58,991 bases of DNA from assembly GCF_030811855.1 (NCBI RefSeq), contig NZ_JAUSRN010000024.1, positions 1 through 58,991 of the forward strand, in the 5' to 3' direction. Made by a program: the position numbers and the translations under genes. Under the pieces are notes generated by a model. It was given only the letters and a program-made list of their open reading frames with translations. It searched no databases and was not told the DNA's origin. Source of the DNA: Variovorax paradoxus. GTDB lineage: Bacteria > Pseudomonadota > Gammaproteobacteria > Burkholderiales > Burkholderiaceae_C. Positions 42,590 to 53,200 of the stretch are shown here, piece after piece (position 1 is the first letter of the stretch; every line of letters begins with the position of its first letter).

Positions 42590-43153
42590 CTACTTGCGTC
42601 GGAGGTGCGAATCTTCGTAACTCTCCTTGTTTGCCAAGTTCTCCCAAACCACCTCACACCCTTGTGGAAGCGTCGTGCTGACATTGCTGGCAGGTCTGTT
42701 CCCGTCATCGATCAAACGCACGCGCTTTGGCCCAAAGACAACGGTGTAGCTTGCGTCTTGCTCTGGAGCAAAGGAAGCGATTGGTTGAACGACAGAGAAG
42801 GTATTTGTAGCGCCTGGGTAAGTCCCCCCGAACACTTCGAGTGTGTACTGCGGCATCGACACCCCGATCCGCCGACCTGAAGGGATGTTGATCTCAAGCT
42901 CCTTGACGTTGGGATAGCCTGCCACGCCCGCATTCAGCAATCCTACAAATTTGGTGCCTCTTACGTTGCAGAGATCGCCGTCATGGAAATTCACATGCAA
43001 GTTTCTCGAATCAATGCCCTCGAAAGTGACCCGCAATTTCGCAACGCCGCCTTCCTTTGGCGCAACGTAGTTCGGTCTGACGCTCTGACAGGCAGCAAGC
43101 ATGAAGGCCGTTGTGCAAGTAAAAACCAGGAGGGACAAGCGACTGAAATGCAT
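42590..43153 (-). CDS. Predicted lipoprotein, 187 aa
   Basis: The N-terminus is a lipoprotein signal (LSLLVFTCTTAFMLAAC, lipobox LAAC). The mature part is beta-rich: AKLRVTFEGIDSRNLHVNFH, GDLCNVRGTKFVGLL and YTVVFGPKRVRLIDDG. Two further Cys could form a disulfide. The family is unknown. It is the last of three same-strand genes encoding envelope proteins (44937 to 42590), with 76 bases to the upstream gene. Confidence 0.65.
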   Translation of the reverse strand: MHFSRLSLLVFTCTTAFMLAACQSVRPNYVAPKEGGVAKLRVTFEGIDSRNLHVNFHDGDLCNVRGTKFVGLLNAGVAGYPNVKELEINIPSGRRIGVSMPQYTLEVFGGTYPGATNTFSVVQPIASFAPEQDASYTVVFGPKRVRLIDDGNRPASNVSTTLPQGCEVVWENLANKESYEDSHLRRK

Positions 43154-43229
43154 CGGTATATTGGGAAGGACAAGTGGGCGAGCGAAAGTCCGGACGACCG
43201 CTTCTGGCCGCCTTCAGGCATTTGAAGCG

Positions 43230-44195
43230 TCAGGGTCCGACTTCCGAGACGGAAGTGTCTGTATTTGTCTTCTCGGGCGCTTGTGGCCGGGTGTCGGGGG
43301 TCGTGCAGGCTCCAGCCGCAGCAGATACGGGAACTGACATTAGTGTCTCGCGCAATGTCAGTAGCACGCGGCGTGCACAGCCGTCGACGAGCAACGTGGC
43401 ACGTTCGACTTTCGACGTCTTCCCCTCGTAATACCGAAAGGTTTGCTGCTTACCTGTGCCGAGTGGGAGCGTCTTGGCCGCTCTCGACGCTGCAAGTTCT
43501 ATCGATTCCCGCAACAGGTCGCCGGCAAGAAGACGCAAGGCTGCACCGTCTCCCCTGCTCCAGTGGGCGACTGGATCCGATTCAGCAAGCGGAGCAGAGA
43601 CAACGCGTATCACCCCTGCATAGATCGGCACCACACTAGCTTTAACGCTCACCTCATTGTCAAGAACCAACGCGGTCTGATCTTGCGTAAGCGCGAAGAC
43701 GGGTACGCTATCGATCTGCCAAGTGTCCCCCGCCAGACCGCTTGGGGGCTTCGCGCTGCGTGCCAGTTCCGCGTGTGTGTACTTCGAGAGTACCGACCTG
43801 TAGGGCGCTAGGATTCGGTCCGCTTCTTCCTTTAACTTGATCTTCTGAGCATTTTTGGCTGCCTCATTAATCAGGCTATGAGCGATGACCGCTGCCAGAA
43901 GGCCTGCTGCGTTGGGTGCTGGGTACGCGATGGAACCGCCGCCGACGCCAGCACTGTCGAAGTTCTCGACCCCTTTGAATGCAACCGGGTCAGTAGATGG
44001 CAGCCGAAGAACCCACTGAGGCGAAGACGTGGGCCCCTGCGCTTCAGCGTTCTGGGTCGGTTGTTCCGCGGAAACTATTGCGGGGCCTGCGGGCCCGACC
44101 TGTGCTGCGACGCAAAAGCTCGCACCCGCGATCACCCAGCCCGCGACTCCCTTCCATCTTACGCGCCGTGCGCCGGAGGTCGATGCCGAGGTCAT
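43230..44195 (-). CDS. Uncharacterised secreted or membrane-anchored protein, 321 aa
   Basis: An N-terminal hydrophobic segment (GVAGWVIAGASFCVAAQVGP) serves as signal or anchor. Then come a Pro/Gln-rich linker, a small hydrophobic stretch AGLLAAVIAHSLINEAAKNA, and a soluble body with HAELARSAKPPSGL, LTQDQTALVLDNEVSVKASV and TLPLGTGKQQTFRYYEG. A C-terminal Thr/Ser-rich tail is likely disordered. It begins 4 bases after the upstream gene's stop, so they are co-transcribed. I do not recognise the family. Confidence 0.6.
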   Translation of the reverse strand: MTSASTSGARRVRWKGVAGWVIAGASFCVAAQVGPAGPAIVSAEQPTQNAEAQGPTSSPQWVLRLPSTDPVAFKGVENFDSAGVGGGSIAYPAPNAAGLLAAVIAHSLINEAAKNAQKIKLKEEADRILAPYRSVLSKYTHAELARSAKPPSGLAGDTWQIDSVPVFALTQDQTALVLDNEVSVKASVVPIYAGVIRVVSAPLAESDPVAHWSRGDGAALRLLAGDLLRESIELAASRAAKTLPLGTGKQQTFRYYEGKTSKVERATLLVDGCARRVLLTLRETLMSVPVSAAAGACTTPDTRPQAPEKTNTDTSVSEVGP

Positions 44196-44199
44196 GCGA

Positions 44200-44937
44200 C
44201 TATTTGACCGCTGAGGCGACGGGCTCCGTGCGTGGCGATAGGTTGGTTTCGGTCAGTGGCTTCAACACTGCATCGCGGCTCGCCTCCAGCGCCTGGAAGT
44301 ATGCGTTGGTCAAGCCCGGAAACTTGGGGGGCTCGTCCCACTTGGCGCCGGCACTCAGGCTCACGTTGACAGGGACGTACCAGTTGTACGTGTTGGTCTT
44401 GAGATCGACGAGGTATGCCGCGCCAACAACGGTGGCCTTGGGATCGCTGGTAGGCACGTACGAAGCGTAGGTCCGAACGTATCCGAGTTGCTGCACGTCA
44501 ATGACCAGCAGTTTGTCGACAGCCAGTTTGGCGCGGACTGGAGCAAAGTCCTTTCGGGCGGCTGTCGGTACTTCGGTGCGAATGTCGCTAAGCGACTTCA
44601 GGTCGATGGGGTCTTTGATCACCACAGCGTCGACACTCTTCTTTCGCAATGCTGCGGCGACATCTTCCTGCAACGCGGCCAACTCGTCGCGCGTAAGCGT
44701 CTCGGTGTGCTTTGTCAAAGAAGAATTGGAAGCGCTCGCGAACGCATGGCAGAGCAGGCAATCGGCGCCTGGAAAGTACGTGTCTACCTTGGGCAGGGCA
44801 GACATCGTTACTCCGACCTTGCCGCCCTTCGCAGCGATCGCGTCCTGGTTCAAAGGAACGGGTTGCTGCGGCTTGAGCGCGCAACCGGAAAGAACAACGC
44901 TCAGCAATAGAGCCGCCGTAGGAAAACCCCACCTCAT
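44200..44937 (-). CDS. Predicted lipoprotein with a CxxCH motif, 245 aa
   Basis: A type II signal (PTAALLLSVVLSGC, lipobox LSGC) precedes a mature domain starting KPQQPVPLNQDA. Residues around 60 read FPGADCLLCHAF, a single CxxCH that matches the haem c-attachment motif but is unsupported by other cytochrome features. The body resembles periplasmic lipoproteins of the GNA1162/DUF799 type only loosely (DKLLVIDVQQLGYVRTYASY, KTNTYNWYVPVNVSL). It is the first gene of the envelope trio. Function unknown. Confidence 0.6.
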   Translation of the reverse strand: MRWGFPTAALLLSVVLSGCALKPQQPVPLNQDAIAAKGGKVGVTMSALPKVDTYFPGADCLLCHAFASASNSSLTKHTETLTRDELAALQEDVAAALRKKSVDAVVIKDPIDLKSLSDIRTEVPTAARKDFAPVRAKLAVDKLLVIDVQQLGYVRTYASYVPTSDPKATVVGAAYLVDLKTNTYNWYVPVNVSLSAGAKWDEPPKFPGLTNAYFQALEASRDAVLKPLTETNLSPRTEPVASAVK

Positions 44938-45149
44938 CGAATTACCTCTGGTTTTGTGATGAACGAAGATTACACACGTAGGAGTACCTCACCAAAAAGC
45001 GTGTTGTTGCGGAGAGAGATAAAAAGCCAGAATCCGCGCAATAGTGCCTTGAAACGGGAGTCCTTCGAAACGGAGCTTGGTTCCAAGCGGGTCACGGACC
45101 GCAGAACAGCCCCATTGGAGGATGGCGGGGGATGTCGGCTTCTCTCTTG

Positions 45150-45290
45150 GCCGATGTTGATGACCAAGCAACGAGAGCACGAAAACCAACCTGTCAATGA
45201 AAGCCAGCGTCCACGTGAGACGGGAGCCAACTTGACTTGAAAACGAAAACTGCTTAGAAAATAAGCAGGCCGCATTCATCGAGAAGTGCG
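45150..45290 (+). repeat. IS-like 3' end, copy 3 (partial)
   Basis: Shares gatgttgatgaccaagcaa, gagagcacgaa, tgtcaatgaa, agcgtccacgtgagacggga and a following aaaactgct...ataagcaggccgcattcatc block with copies 1 and 2. It lacks the transposase codons and the ggattcatgtggacagg end, so it is the shortest copy. Confidence 0.7.
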
Positions 45291-45436
45291 GCCAGTCGCG
45301 GGTTGGGGCCGTGCGGGCCGTAAGGATCGAACGCGAAGGCCACCAGGTGGCACAGCCAGTCGAACAAGTACAGCGGCAGTGCAAGGGCCGCGCGCATGAC
45401 GGCGAGCACGACAAGCAGCACGGAGAGGAGGTTCAC
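45254..45436 (-). CDS. Small membrane protein, 60 aa
   Basis: The product is mainly one or two membrane segments (MNLLSVLLVVLAVMRAALAL and YLFDWLCHLVAFAF) and a short soluble tail ending LDECGLLIF. Codon use is good and GC-rich, supporting a real gene. The last dozen codons overlap IS-like copy 3, and copy 1 can encode a similar C-terminus (IDECGRPVF) on the same strand, so either the repeat carries the end of this gene or the similarity is accidental. Function unknown. Confidence 0.45.
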   Translation of the reverse strand: MNLLSVLLVVLAVMRAALALPLYLFDWLCHLVAFAFDPYGPHGPNPRLAALLDECGLLIF

Positions 45437-45556
45437 GAGCTAATCGAACGACGGCATGGGGACGGGACACAGGACAGGGCTTAGCGGTTCACTTCGGCCC
45501 CGCCTCGGTGCGGGCAATCACCCAGGTCGGGCACCAGCAAGAACTTGCAGCGGTCA

Positions 45557-46576
45557 TCACGTCAAGTAGCGCAACGCAAGAAACAGCAGGCATCCGACGA
45601 ACACGCCAGCCGCGAGGTAGGGCCAGCGTCGTGTTGCGGAGCCGGCGCGCGCCAGTTCCACTTGCAGGGCTTCGACTTGCCGTCGGTGCTCCGAGCGCGA
45701 ACGCGCGTGCTCAGCCGCCTGAAGCTTTGCAGAGGATGCTTGCGCCCTCATGTCCAACTGCGCGCGCATATGCGCGCCTGCGGCGGTCGGCGTGCTCGCC
45801 ACAAAATCGGCCACAAGACCCGCGAGGTTCGAATCGCCCGTGTGGCCCAAGCCTACGACGCGGTATGCGTTCGTTGCGGCCAGCGCCTCGATCACCTGCG
45901 GGCTGTCGAACACGCGCAATTCCTCGACCGCCCCGCCGCCGCGAATCAGCGCGATCACGTCGCCCGAGGCTTTGGCAATGGCGTTTGCGATGGCAGTCGC
46001 ATCTGTCATCGACACATCCAGTCGTTCGAGGCGCAGGGGCGGCTGCATGTTGGCGAGTTGGCCGGCGAAGTCGTCAAAGACCTGGCTGGCTCGCGCGCAG
46101 ATGACCGAGACCCTGAGGGCCTCGACCGAGGGAAACGGCACCGTGGGCCGGCGCAACCTCTTGAGTTGCTCCACCGCGCCGCGCTCCTGGCGCTCCTGCT
46201 GGATGGCTGCAGGCGATTGCATCAGCGCGATGTCGCTGACTTCGATCCTGAAGCTCAGGCGGCTTTGGTACAAGTTGGGGACGATGCGGCCAGAAGCCTG
46301 TACGTAGTCACCCGCACGAAGATCGTGTTCGGCCACCAGCGCCTTGGGCAAATTGAGGTACGCAGCGTCCTGATCCTCATGCAGCGGGACGTTGTAGTGA
46401 ATCGGGTAGTTGGACGAAGGGATTTGGCCCAGCATGCCCTTGACGGACACGAACAAAGGAGTTTGCTCAACATGCGCCTGGGCGGTAGCAACGATGCTCG
46501 CGTAGAGGTCAGCAAGCGAGCGTATGGAAACTTCAGAGACGGCTGGCATTGGTGATGGCTTGGGCGAACTTTCCAT
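45557..46576 (-). CDS. Membrane-anchored exonuclease VII large-subunit-like protein, 339 aa
   Basis: The layout follows XseA but is shortened. An OB-fold DNA-binding region lies at about residues 40-125 (LRAGDYVQASGRIVPNLYQ). A catalytic-type domain follows, with the conserved glycine motif LIRGGGAVEELRVFDSP and a GLGHTGDSNLAGLVADFV block where typical XseA reads GHETD. A coiled coil spans about 270-315 (MRAQASSAKLQAAEHARSRS), and a C-terminal membrane helix is added (YLAAGVFVGCLLFLALRYL). Ordinary XseA is soluble and longer. No xseB is nearby. It may be a degraded or specialised nuclease of a competition or defence locus; function is not known. Confidence 0.75.
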   Translation of the reverse strand: MESSPKPSPMPAVSEVSIRSLADLYASIVATAQAHVEQTPLFVSVKGMLGQIPSSNYPIHYNVPLHEDQDAAYLNLPKALVAEHDLRAGDYVQASGRIVPNLYQSRLSFRIEVSDIALMQSPAAIQQERQERGAVEQLKRLRRPTVPFPSVEALRVSVICARASQVFDDFAGQLANMQPPLRLERLDVSMTDATAIANAIAKASGDVIALIRGGGAVEELRVFDSPQVIEALAATNAYRVVGLGHTGDSNLAGLVADFVASTPTAAGAHMRAQLDMRAQASSAKLQAAEHARSRSEHRRQVEALQVELARAGSATRRWPYLAAGVFVGCLLFLALRYLT

Positions 46577-46784
46577 TCACCACGACGGCCTAGGTTTCAT
46601 CAAGAGATGGAGGAGGACGATGCGCGAGGCATTCAAATCCAAGCCCATCCATCCGCCCACAAGGTGCCTCCACAGCGATTCAATATGAGCCGGATTCTGG
46701 AGAAACTCCCGGCGGAGCGGGCTGACACAGGCGATTGGTTCGTGTGGGCCGGACACAGCTACTGCGCTAATGCGAAAGCTGCAA

Positions 46785-47222
46785 CTAAGCAAAGACGGGG
46801 CGCGAGAAGTCGTTGCATCCTTCTTCTCCCGGCATGAAGACAACGGTAAGCAACGAGCCTTCCCGCTTCACAGCTACCGTATAGCTTCCCGCGGCTAGAT
46901 CAACAAACACACCGCGCAGACCCTCCGGCTCCAAACCACCACTAGTCACCTCTTCGCCTGCGCCGATGAAGACTCGCCCAGAAGACACTTGCACATTGAT
47001 ATGGGCCGAATCTGGCAATGGACTCTCAGCGAAGGAAACACGATACGTACCATCGCTCCCAAGTCCAAAGAAGGCAACATTTCCCTTGTTGACCTCAATC
47101 AATTCATCATCCGATGTGGTCCACCAATCAGCATCATCATTCAGTCTGTGTTTGAGTCGTGAAGGATCAAATACACAGAGAGTGGCAGTGTCCGTACTAA
47201 AGCTAAATTCTTTCATTTTCAT
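46785..47222 (-). CDS. Putative immunity protein for the Rhs toxin, 145 aa
   Basis: ATG 47222 lies 3 bases after the rhs stop and its ribosome site (aggtag) is inside the rhs 3' end, the standard toxin-immunity arrangement. The protein is small, acidic and beta-rich (TATLCVFDPSRLKHRL, DDELIEVNKGNVAFFGLGSD, TYRVSFAES). It loosely resembles DUF6386-type proteins that accompany Rhs genes. It should bind and neutralise the C-terminal nuclease-like tip. Base composition is lower in GC than the rhs core, in line with a swapped toxin-immunity module. Confidence 0.7.
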   Translation of the reverse strand: MKMKEFSFSTDTATLCVFDPSRLKHRLNDDADWWTTSDDELIEVNKGNVAFFGLGSDGTYRVSFAESPLPDSAHINVQVSSGRVFIGAGEEVTSGGLEPEGLRGVFVDLAAGSYTVAVKREGSLLTVVFMPGEEGCNDFSRPVFA

Positions 47223-47225
47223 CTG

Positions 47226-50200
47226 CTACCTGGGAATAAACACAACACTAGGAATCGGATCGCCGGGCTGAAGGCCCGCCGCTCGTCCAGCTTGGTATAG
47301 AGAAACGCCGACACTCTTGTTGATGGACGCATCAAGCATCTTCAATCGTTGATCAGATTTTCCACCAACAATCAGATCAATAGGGTGATCAGCATTTAAT
47401 TTAGTCATGTCGGGTTCAACGCCGAATCGGCGTAGATAGCGTTCGGCGACCTTTTGACGATATTGTTCTTGCAGGTTGCCGATTCGAACTTCACCTGTTG
47501 AAGGTGACCAGATGAGTTCTCCATTTTTCGCTCCGCGATCAAGGGCGCGCTGCTTGATCGCAAGCTCTCGCTCAAGATATGACCTCTCCGAAGCAGATAG
47601 TGTCGGGTCATTGAAGATCTTTGGCATCTTGACTTCAAGCGCCCCCCCAAGTCCTCTCGGACGTGTAGCAGCACCAAAAAGTGGAGGTGCTTTCGCCGTT
47701 AGAGTTTGCTGATAAGCATTCGTCCCCGTTCCCACAACCTGCCCGAGAGCCGCGACGGTTTGCAATACCCCGTCCTGCGTCCGTGGACTTGCACCAGCCA
47801 AGCCGGCAATGCCCCACGCAATCGACCCTCCAGGCGAAGCCATCATCGTGCTCAGGCGCTGCGCCTCGGCGCTAGGCTGCGGATACACCCGCGCCACTGC
47901 CGCAGCTCTTGCCTGATCGGATGGCGTGTGGCTCGCATAGCGCCATGCGTCTCCAAGCTGCCCGTTCGCCAACGCACCACCGATCGCGCTGAAGGAGTTG
48001 TAAGTCCCATTCAGAATCTGCTGATCGACGATCTCGGCACTGAAGCCAGGCGCCGGGTAGTTCCCCAGCCGTGCCGTTTCGTTCGGATAGCTCGGCACGG
48101 CCGCTTCGGCTGCATTGCCCCAGTCATTCAGGAATTCTGAACCCAGGCCCCAGTCATCGTTCGTCGAAGCGGCGCCAGGCGTATAGAAGTGCGAGGTCGT
48201 GCCCAGCGACGAATACGACTTCGAGCCCTGCAGCGTGTATCCCGCAATCGCAGGCACATCGGCACCGGACGGCAACTCGACTTGCAGCCTCGCATCGTTG
48301 GGATCGGTGCTCGACATCACCGGCGTGCCATCACCCAAGGAGGGAACGCTCTTCGACGGAACCCACCCCGCCCCGTCCATTTCCACCTTGTAGCTTTCCG
48401 AGCCCATACCACCGGTATAGCCCGGCCCGGCCGCCAACTGCACCCCACCCGCCATCGACAGATTCGCATACGGATTGGCAGGAGCGTTGCCCGCCGTGAT
48501 CCAGCTGAAGTCCGGCTCCTGGTTGCTCGGCATGGCCGATACCCCGGCCCAGTTGTTGTTCTTTCGGAAGAGCGCATCAAGCTCGTTGTCGCCTTGGCCC
48601 CCACTGCTGCCCGAGGACTGCCCGTTCGCCGCTGCGATCGAATGACCCAACGCATTGCCAAAGGCATCAACAGCAACCTGGGTCGCACTGACGCGCCCAC
48701 CGCGCAGCGCCGCCGTCGTGATACCCCCGGCGAAGCTGGACACGGCCCGGTTGGCGAACTGCCCGAAGCTGTCCGAGCCGAAGCTGTTGCCGATGGCGCC
48801 GCTCACTCCCTGCGCGACCCCTGCACCGACCGCACTCGCCGCCACGCTCCTCCAGCTGAAACTCGACTGCAGACCCGTGGCTACCGCAATGCCCTGCGTC
48901 AGCGAGTTCGCGACGGCGCCGCGCACCACCGCATCGCCGATCACATTTCCGGTATTGATCAGCCCGCCACCGAGTCCAGCGGTGACGCCGCTGCCGATGG
49001 CGCTGAGGGCCACTTGCTTCCAACTGAACTGGTCCTGCGCCCCGATGGCGACACCGACAGCCTGGCTCGCTATGGAGCCCACGGCGCCCCCCACCACTGC
49101 GGCGCCAATGCTTGCGGCTGTCAACCCACCCGCTCCGCCCAGCACGGCGACCCCACCGGCAAAGCCACCTGCGCCCGCTGCCCCGGCTGCGCCGAAGTAG
49201 GCGCCGGCCGCCCCGGCCGTGTAGATGGTCACCACCACGGCAATGACCACCATGATGATCTGCCCCACCACCCCGCACCCGTCGTCCTCGGCCTGCGGCA
49301 AGGCCAGCATCGTGGGCGAATCGCTGGCGATCTTGCTCGGGTCGTAAGGCCTGAAGGTGCCCGCGTTGTCCGCACTCGCCACCCTGGTCGGAATCCGCAG
49401 CACCTGCCCGGTCCTCAGGTCCGCATCGCTGCCCAGGCCGTTCGCGTCCGCGATCAGGTACCACAGGCTCGCATCCCCGTACGCCCCCCGGGCAATGCTC
49501 TGCAGGGTGTCGCCCGCGCTCACCGCGTAGCTGCCCGGGCTGCCTGCGGGGTAGTTGCCGTCGATGGGCCGGTAGCCGAAGCTGAAGTCGCTCTGGGCGC
49601 TGAAGAGCGGCCCGTTCTGCGCCAGCGGCGTGCCCTCGAAGCGGTTGTCCGCCAAAAGGCCGTAGCGCCCCAGCACCTCGCCGTTGACCACCAGCTGGCG
49701 CTGGCCGTTGGCCTGCACCTGGGGCGTGCCCTCGTAGGCGTAGTAGGCGTACAGGGCGTTGCCGTTCGCGTCGTTCACGAAGTTGTGCGTGCGCAGGGTC
49801 GGATGGGTCGTCTGGCCCGAATCGCCGACGAAGACCAGGTGGCCGTTGGCGTCGTAGTGGTAGCCCAGGCCGCCCCGGGTCAGCAGCTCGCCGGAGCGGG
49901 AAGTGACGGTGACGCTTTGCGCCGTTTGGTAGCCCTGGGCGCGCACCACGGTGTTGGTGGTCTGGCTGAAGGTGCCGTTGACGGTGTCGGCCACCAGGTA
50001 GCCCAGCACGTTGCCCTCGGCGTCGTAGTCGTAGTTCACCGCGTTGGCCGACAGCATGAACTCGGTGCTGGCCTGGTGCGCCAGCCGGCCGTTGGCGTCG
50101 TACTGGCTGTGGCGCCACTGCAGGGCGTCGTTGCCGGTGTTGGGGGCCCACTGGCGGTGCAGCGCGAGGTAGTCCGGCCCGACGCTGGCCGCCGGCCCGC

Positions 50201-53200
50201 TGATGATGACGCGGTGGGCCGCGTCGTAGCCGCGGCTGTCCACCTGGGCGCCGTCGCGCGTGGTGCCGGTGAGGCGGTTCAGCGCGTCGTAGTCGTAGGT
50301 CTCGGTGGTCTCGCCGGCCTCGGCGGCCCACTGGTTGCTGCCGGCGCCCACCAGGCGGATGCCGTTGTGGGTGTCGGTGTGCCGGTTGCCGTTCAGGTCG
50401 TAGCTGATGCGGTGGCCCTTGGTGCCCAGGCTGCCGTTGGCGTCGGCGGCATCGACCACGATCTGGCGGTTCATGGCGTCGTACTGGAAGTAGCGATGGG
50501 TGTCCTGCTCCACGGGCATGGCCACCAGCTCGGTGCTCAGGGTCTGGTCGCGCAGCCGGGTGCCCACGTGGGTGCGGTTGCCCACCTTGTCGTAGTCGAT
50601 GGTGAGGTAGGCGCGGGTGTCGGCCACCCAGCGCATGCGGCCCAGCGCGTCGTAGGCGATGCGGTTGTCCTGGTAGCTGACGCCGCCCTGCTCGGTTTGT
50701 TCGCGCACGCGCCGCCCCGACAGGTCGTAGGCGTAGCGGCTGACCTTGCCCAGGCTGGCGTCGTCGATGCGCACGAGCTGGCCGGCCGCATCGTGGCTGT
50801 AGGCCAGGTTCTGGCCGCGGGTGCTGGTCTGGTGGGTCAGCTGGCGCGCGTTGTCGTAGCTGTAGCTGTAATTGGCCCCGCCGATGTCGCTGTGGCCCGC
50901 GAGCTGGCCGAAGTAGGTGTAGGCCCAGGTGGCCAGGGCGCCGTTGGCGTCGATCTCCAGGATCTTGCGGTTGCGCGCGTCGTAGGCCGCGCGGGTGGCC
51001 TGGCCCATCGGCTGGGTGGTCTGGATCAGGTTGCCGCGCAGGTCCCAGGTGTACTTCAGGGTCTCGCCGGCGCCGTTGGTGCTGCGCAGGAGGCGACCGG
51101 CCTGGTCGTAGGCGCTGGTCTCGCTGATCTGGGCCTGGCCGAGCAGCGCCGGGCCGAAGAGCGTGGGCCAGCCCCAGATGGAGGCGGCCGTGTGGGTGGT
51201 GCGCACCAGACGGTCCAGCTTGTCGTGCAGGAACCAGGTGCCCTGGCCCATGGCGTCGATGGTGCGCACCTTGTCGCCGAAGGCGTCGTACGCGTGGTTG
51301 ACCACGCCCTTGTCGATCAGGTTGCCGTCGGCGTGCAGCTCCTGCGCGAGGTTGCCGCCGGCGTCCCACACCTGGCCGTTGACGTGGTCGTTGGCATCGC
51401 GCACGGCCACCTGGCGGCCCATCTGGTCGTAGTAGATGCGGGTGACCGGTGCGTCGGGGTTGACGATGTTGCCATCGCCGTCCACGCCCGGGTTGCCGTA
51501 GGCATCGGTCTGCACCTGGCGGATGAGCTGGTTGTTGGCGTTGTAGCTGTAGGTGGTGACCCAGTTGGCCGAGCGCGGGTCGCTGATGCTCAGCACGTTG
51601 CCCCAGCGGTCGGTGTTCTGGTTGACGATGGGGCGGCGCCAGCCGTCGGTGCCGTTCTGGCCGATGCTCTGGCCGATCTGGCGCCCGCCCAGCAGCGGGT
51701 CCTGGCTCAGGGCGTAGGGGCCGGGGTCGGTGGCGGCCCAGCTGTACTGGGGCGGGGTGTCCGGCGTGCCGGGGGTGCCGGGCACGTAGGCCGGGGTGGT
51801 GTCCACGATGGTGACGCTGCCGTCCGCGCCCACGGTCATGTCGCCCAGGGCCTGGCTGGTGGCCGCGGCCCCGAAGCCGGGGAAGTAGCCGTAGCCGTAC
51901 TCGTAGACTCCGGCCGGCAGGTGCAGGCCGGTGATGTTCGCTTCCCAGTTGCCATCCGCGCGCGGCTGGATCTCAATGGGCGTGAAGGGCCACTCAAAGC
52001 CCTTGATGCGGTAGAAGAAGCCGCTGATGGAGCCCAGCGGCGGCGGGGGCAGGCGCACCACGTAGACGCTCTGGTACATGTCGCCCGTCTGCTCGTCGTA
52101 GCCGATCCACTCCTGGCGGGTTTCCACCGCCAGGCCGTCGATGTGCGGCAGGCCTTGGGCCGGCGTGGCGGGGGTGCCGGGCACGCCCGCGACCTTGCCG
52201 ATCTGGCCGGTGACGTGCGCATAGGGGCCGGCGTCGCCCGGGTGGGTCCACAGCAGCTCGTACTCATAGGTGCCGGCGGCCAGGCCCGCGAGGTCGACCA
52301 CGCTGTGCGCGTTGCCTTCGGGGTAGGCGATGGCCTGCTCCACCCACGGGTCGCTCGAGCCCGCGATGCGCAGGCGAATGACCTGCAGGTCGCCGCCGCC
52401 GGGGCCCTGCCACTCGAGGGTTTGGGCGGCGCCGTTCACGCCGGTGGGCGTGCCGATGGTGGCCAGCACGCGCGGCGTGATGTTCAGGCTGCCGGTGGCG
52501 GTAATCTGCGCGGCCTGGCCCGGCTGGGCGGTGAAGACGCGGTACTCGTAGCCGCCCAGGGGCAGCCCGGAGGCGTCGTAGCGCAGGCTGTCGCCGAAGT
52601 TGACCAGGGGCACGTCGGCCCAGGCGTTGTCGTCCGTGCTGCCCGCGGGGCGCAGCTGCATGGTCACCTGGGAGCCCGAGGGCGGTCCGACCGCGGCGCC
52701 GGGTGCGGCGATGTGCACGGCCTGGCCGGCATAGCCGGCGCTGTCGCGCTCGATCAGGGTTTGCCAGTTGCCGAACTGGTCCTGCTTGGCGACGGTGACG
52801 TGGGCGATGCGCTGGATGCCGCCTTCGGCGGCATGGACGTCGTCGGCCCAGTTGAAGGCCACGCCGTTCAGGCCCTGGGCGGCGCTGAAGACCTGGCCCA
52901 GGGTGCGCACGGCGCCTTCGCCGCCGGCGCCGTCCTTGGGCGCATAGCTGAGCGTGACCTTGATCTGGCCGCTGCCCAGGTCGGCGAGGTAGCCGGACCA
53001 GTCCAGCGCCACGGAGTTGGTGCCGCTCCAGGAGACGGGGTTGCCGTAGACATCCTCGCCCGGGCCGCTGCTGGCGGCGATGCTGGCGCCCAGCATGGCG
53101 GTGTGCACGGCCACGCCGCCCTGGGTCTCCCGGCGCTCGGCCAAGGCTTGGCGGGTAATGTGCCCGAGCAGGTCGTAGGTGGTGTCGGTGCGGCGCACGT

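Noticed and set aside
45545..46555. A 336-codon plus-strand frame
   Set aside because: It is antisense to the XseA-like gene, which has recognisable motifs and a membrane helix.
46730..46756. A fourth copy of the IS-like right end (ggcgattggttcgtgtgg)
   Set aside because: It resembles the ggattcatgtggacagg end only over about 24 bases with several mismatches and has no other shared sequence nearby.
48667..51369. A 900-codon minus-strand frame inside rhs
   Set aside because: It overlaps the rhs gene in a different frame and is Arg/Gln/Pro-rich nonsense with no recognisable motif.
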